Positions 6,640-8,413 of a stretch of 8,413 nucleotides of DNA are shown here, piece by piece. The DNA lies in contig CAYMPA010000126.1 in NCBI GenBank assembly GCA_964392105.1, positions 1-8,413 on the forward strand. The letters run 5' to 3'. The DNA is from UBA7359 sp964392105. GTDB lineage: Bacteria; Pseudomonadota; Gammaproteobacteria; Eutrophobiales; Eutrophobiaceae. How positions within the stretch are numbered: the first letter of the stretch is position 1; every line of letters begins with the position of its first letter. Under the pieces are notes generated by a model, which worked only from the letters and a program-made list of their open reading frames with translations, searched no databases and had not been told where the DNA came from. The translations under genes and the position numbers were made by a program.

Positions 6640-7131
6640 ATGAGCGCGACAATGAATAACCACGGTATCAAGGCAAGTGATGAAGTAATTCAATGGGTCA
6701 CATTTAAACTGGATGAAGAGATCTATGGAATTAATGTGATGCAGGTTCAGGAAGTACTTCGTTTACCTGAAATTGCCCCAGTTCCTGGGGCACCAGATTA
6801 TGTGATGGGTATTATTAATCTTCGTGGTAATGTTGTAACGGTCATCGATACCCGAAAACGTTTCGGTCTGTCTCAGAAAGAACCTGATGATTCGACCAGA
6901 ATTGTTATTACTGAGGTTGATAATCAAGTGATTGGTATTTTGGTTGATAGTGTTGCAGAAGTTGTGAATCTAAGAATCTCTGAAATTGAATCAACACCAA
7001 ATCTGGGTGAAGACAATGAAAGTTCTAAATACATCCAGGGTGTACATAGTACAGGTGATGACATCTTGATCCTGGTCGATGTAAATAAAGTGCTCTCAGA
7101 AAGTGAGTGGGATGCGGTTAGTGGGTTTTAG
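6640..7131 (+). CDS. cheW: Chemotaxis coupling protein CheW
   Basis: This 163-residue single-domain adaptor links chemoreceptors to CheA in the signalling array. The CheW fold starts at about residue 17 (IQWVTFKLDEEIYGINVMQV). It contains the diagnostic block EIAPVPGAPDYVMGIINLRG (44-63), with the conserved arginine R62, then NVVTVIDTRKRF. VIGILVDSVAEVV (98-110) forms the second half, and the chain ends in ILILVDVNKVLSESEW. Length and motifs agree with CheW from Pseudomonas-type che operons. GTG 6637 and ATG 6652 are alternative starts, but the Shine-Dalgarno spacing favours ATG 6640. Unlike the canonical operon, cheW here is cut off from parP by an antisense gene, and its own sigma-54 promoter probably supplies transcription. 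A small ORF begins 15 bp after its stop. Confidence 0.97.
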   Translation: MSATMNNHGIKASDEVIQWVTFKLDEEIYGINVMQVQEVLRLPEIAPVPGAPDYVMGIINLRGNVVTVIDTRKRFGLSQKEPDDSTRIVITEVDNQVIGILVDSVAEVVNLRISEIESTPNLGEDNESSKYIQGVHSTGDDILILVDVNKVLSESEWDAVSGF

Positions 7132-7146
7132 AATCCATGCAGACAA

Positions 7147-7308
7147 ATGTCTGACCTAGGTACAATAAAACCACTGGTTCAACCAACTCCGATAAGACCA
7201 GTAAATAAAGATTCTTCCAAAAAGGAAAATGGCAAGAAAAAGAAGGACAAAAATGCACCGAATCCGGAAGAGGGTGATTCTAAAGGACATATAAACGAGT
7301 ACATATAA
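7147..7308 (+). CDS. Small Lys/Pro-rich protein downstream of cheW (53 aa)
   Basis: ATG at 7147 opens a 53-codon frame ending in TAA at 7306-7308. It is the only ATG in that frame after the cheW stop, which lies 15 bp upstream. The product starts MSDLGTIKPLVQPTPIRPV, which is proline-rich. A strongly basic middle follows, with five lysines within KKKKDK and neighbours, then an acidic EEGD stretch and the C-terminus HINEYI. It has no membrane segment or signal peptide and looks disordered. I recall small proteins of similar make-up (Pro-rich start, charged middle, HIDEY-like end) downstream of cheW in other marine Gammaproteobacteria, but cannot confirm this here. The ribosome binding site is weak, so translation may be coupled to cheW. 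Function unknown; an adaptor or short interaction peptide is a guess. Noise is possible at this length, but position and composition favour a real gene. Confidence 0.6.
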   Translation: MSDLGTIKPLVQPTPIRPVNKDSSKKENGKKKKDKNAPNPEEGDSKGHINEYI

Positions 7309-7311
7309 AAG

Positions 7312-7374
7312 ATGACAGAGCTACTCAGGGAGAGCAGCTTGGATACAACTCAAAAGGTAATGTGTCTCTGTCAT
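7312..7374. repeat. Inverted repeat with perfect 9-bp arms
   Basis: ATGACAGAG (7312-7320) and CTCTGTCAT (7366-7374) are perfect reverse complements flanking 45 bases. The last base of the right arm is also the first base of the next hairpin, so the two structures abut. The arms begin three bases after the small ORF stops. The enclosed sequence has no recognisable riboswitch core. Confidence 0.5.
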
Positions 7375-7401
7375 GAGGTATACCAGGGATGGTATACCTC
7401 A
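7374..7401. repeat. Strong perfect hairpin (11-bp stem) upstream of the DUF2802 gene
   Basis: TGAGGTATACC (7374-7384) and GGTATACCTCA (7391-7401) pair perfectly around a six-base loop (AGGGAT). No T-run follows (CCTATATGTC), so it is not a classical intrinsic terminator. It could be a transcript-stabilising or processing hairpin, a partial terminator between cheW and the DUF2802 gene, or the remnant of a dispersed repeat. As a DNA palindrome it could also bind a dimeric regulator. Confidence 0.6.
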
Positions 7402-7431
7402 CCTATATGTCAATATTTAATGTATTAGTAA

Positions 7432-7436
7432 TAAGG
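7432..7436 (+). promoter_or_regulatory. Ribosome binding site setting the DUF2802 gene start
   Basis: TAAGG nine bases before the ATG at 7446 supports that start. The in-frame ATGs at 7389 (inside the hairpin) and 7407 have no such sequence. Confidence 0.5.
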
Positions 7437-7445
7437 CATAACGAC

Positions 7446-7853
7446 ATGAATTTTGCATATCTCGAACTTCTTTATAATTTTATCCCGTTATTATTGAGTG
7501 TTGTTGTAATGTTGTTGGTGATTTCAACGTTACGTCTGCGTAATAAAGCACACAATCAACATCGACAGTTAAATCAATTAAATGAAGAATTGAATGCCTT
7601 GCTGTCCTGTAGTCGAGGAATTTCTGAACGATTACATTCATATCAACACCAGTTTCGAAACATCACTGATCGCCAGGACAAACTGGAAGTGGGTGAGCAT
7701 GACAGTACCGGTTATAAGCAGGCAATTGCCTTGTTTAATCGTGGCGCCACAGAAGATGAAATGTTATCCACCTGTGATCTTAGTCGTGGTGAGATAAATC
7801 TCATTGCGCATCTCCAAAAAGCAAAATCAAAAAACCGTACTCAAACACTTTAA
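7446..7853 (+). CDS. DUF2802 membrane-anchored coiled-coil protein
   Basis: This 135-residue protein has one N-terminal membrane helix (about 8-29, FIPLLLSVVVMLLVISTL). A Gln/Leu/Glu-rich coiled coil follows (about 36-85, QLNQLNEELNALL...). The compact C-terminal region is diagnostic for DUF2802: YKQAIALFNRGATEDEMLST and then CDLSRGEINLIAHL. The same family (PA1465 in Pseudomonas aeruginosa) ends the flagellar/chemotaxis operon in many Gammaproteobacteria, always after cheW. Its molecular function is not established. The C-terminal A-LFxxGAxxxEMxxxCxLSxxE pattern resembles a helix-turn-helix-like sequence, which is my inference only. The frame is open further upstream (ATG 7389 and 7407), but the ribosome binding site and family length favour 7446. 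No clear terminator follows. Confidence 0.85.
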   Translation: MNFAYLELLYNFIPLLLSVVVMLLVISTLRLRNKAHNQHRQLNQLNEELNALLSCSRGISERLHSYQHQFRNITDRQDKLEVGEHDSTGYKQAIALFNRGATEDEMLSTCDLSRGEINLIAHLQKAKSKNRTQTL

Positions 7854-7923
7854 GTTATTAAGTACACATTGCATCAATAGACATTATTCTTTAATCTTCG
7901 CAGCCTCTAATAGAACCGGTACC

Positions 7924-8014
7924 GGAGAGGTGGCCGAGTGGTTTAAGGCGCACGCCTGGAAAGTGTGTATACGTTAATAGCGTATCGAGGGTTCGAATCC
8001 CTCTCTCTCCGCCA
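7924..8014 (+). tRNA. tRNA-Ser (anticodon GGA)
   Basis: A complete class II tRNA. The acceptor stem GGAGAGG pairs with TCTCTCC. The D arm is normal, and the anticodon stem CACGC/GTGTG (one non-Watson-Crick pair) holds loop CTGGAAA with anticodon GGA, reading UCC and UCU. The long variable arm ATACG/CGTAT is typical of serine tRNA. The T arm is GAGGG-TTCGAAT-CCCTC, followed by discriminator G and an encoded CCA (8012-8014). A possible -35 (TTGCAT, 7869-7874) lies upstream, but I see no convincing -10. It is unrelated in function to the che genes. tRNA-Ser 3' ends are common integration sites, but no direct repeat of this 3' end occurs in the remaining 399 bp. Confidence 0.97.
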
Positions 8015-8022
8015 TACAGTCT

Positions 8023-8052
8023 GGTCTCTGCGGAGTGTCTCCGCAGTAGACC
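8023..8052 (+). terminator. Strong hairpin after tRNA-Ser, probable terminator or processing structure
   Basis: CTGCGGAG (8028-8035) and CTCCGCAG (8039-8046) pair perfectly around TGT. The stem extends with GGTCT (8023-8027) against AGACC (8048-8052) past one bulged T, giving 13 base pairs. It starts eight bases after the tRNA CCA. The sequence after it (TATGATTCTTC) is only weakly T-rich, so efficiency as an intrinsic terminator is uncertain. Confidence 0.5.
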
Positions 8053-8054
8053 TA

Positions 8055-8413
8055 TGATTCTTCAAGAATTCAGCAGCTTACAGCATATTTAAGGGACTAT
8101 TGGCCCCGCATAGCGAACCATAATTTAAAAAATAAACTGAAAATACCCAAAAGTCTCTAATCGCAATTTTGCTAGTTCGCTGTGAAATTTATTGTTGCGA
8201 TGCGTTTGTAAAAGGGGGTTTTATAAAGATCTTTTAAAGATAATTTTTAAATCACAACGAACTACCTGGAAATTAAAAAAGAGAAAAAATAGAGACAAAA
8301 GTCTCCGTTTAAAAGTGTCTGGAAATTCTGGCGAACTTTCAGGCCTTTACGAGCCTGACTGTAGGGCGCAATAACCTCATATGTTCTTATAGTCATTTAT
8401 GGTGTCGTGTGAA
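8055..8413. other. AT-rich tail without a convincing gene
   Basis: About 360 bp with no supported gene. It contains short inverted repeats: AGCGAAC (8112-8118) against GTTCGCT (8175-8181), GAGAC/GTCTC around AAAA (8292-8305), and TCAGGC/GCCTGA around eight bases (8339-8358). It also contains short direct repeats: CAAAAGTCTC at 8148 and 8296, CTGGAAATT at 8266 and 8319. The open frames in it are short, low in complexity and lack ribosome binding sites. It may be ordinary intergenic DNA or the edge of something beyond the window. Confidence 0.5.

Noticed and set aside
7312..7401. Cyclic-di-GMP (GEMM) or another known riboswitch upstream of DUF2802
   Set aside because: The structured segment lacks any conserved core I can match to a known riboswitch class.
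8192..8374. 60-codon + strand open frame after the tRNA
   Set aside because: It starts at TTG, has no ribosome binding site, and its Lys/Phe-rich composition follows directly from AT-rich non-coding DNA.
8262..8396. 44-codon minus-strand open frame beginning MTIRTYEVIAPYSQ
   Set aside because: It has no Shine-Dalgarno sequence and its C-terminal half is low-complexity Phe/Leu/Ser. There is nothing beyond an open frame to support it.

Overview
The window carries the distal half of a chromosomal flagellar/chemotaxis operon on the + strand, followed by a tRNA-Ser gene. The gene order is cheA (3' part), cheB, motC, motD, a ParA-family ATPase (ParC-like), a CheW-domain ParP-like protein, cheW and a DUF2802 gene. 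This matches the order known from Pseudomonas and other polarly flagellated Gammaproteobacteria (fliA-cheY-cheZ-cheA-cheB-motC-motD-parC-parP-cheW-DUF2802). The coding DNA is AT-rich, so a low-GC, probably marine or aquatic gammaproteobacterium is more likely than Pseudomonas itself. I cannot name the genus from the sequence.

Layout: 1-1086 is the cheA 3' part and 1152-2180 is cheB. Positions 2181-2567 are non-coding and hold a GC-rich, hairpin-rich element with imperfect terminal inverted repeats (about 2285-2540). motC (2568-3308), motD (3320-4183), parC (4180-4983) and parP (4989-5669) follow closely spaced. An unrecognised two-helix membrane protein gene then lies on the opposite strand (5678-6340), breaking the usual parP-cheW linkage. 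A 299-bp divergent intergenic region contains a good sigma-54 (-24/-12) promoter match facing cheW, with an IHF-like site upstream. cheW (6640-7131) is followed by a previously unlisted small ORF of 53 codons (7147-7308), a double-hairpin intergenic segment (7312-7401), a DUF2802 gene (7446-7853), tRNA-Ser(GGA) (7924-8014) with a strong hairpin behind it, and an AT-rich tail with no convincing gene.

How the genes work together: CheA phosphorylates response regulators, CheB demethylates receptors, and CheW couples receptors to CheA. The ParC/ParP pair is expected to place and hold chemoreceptor arrays at the flagellated pole. MotC/MotD form a second stator type. DUF2802 is a conserved operon companion of unknown role.

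The unusual parts are the departures from the standard operon: the MITE-like element between cheB and motC, the antisense membrane gene between parP and cheW, the apparent separate sigma-54 control of cheW, and the small Lys/Pro-rich ORF after cheW. I see no defence system, CRISPR array, prophage or complete transposon. The core genes are ordinary.
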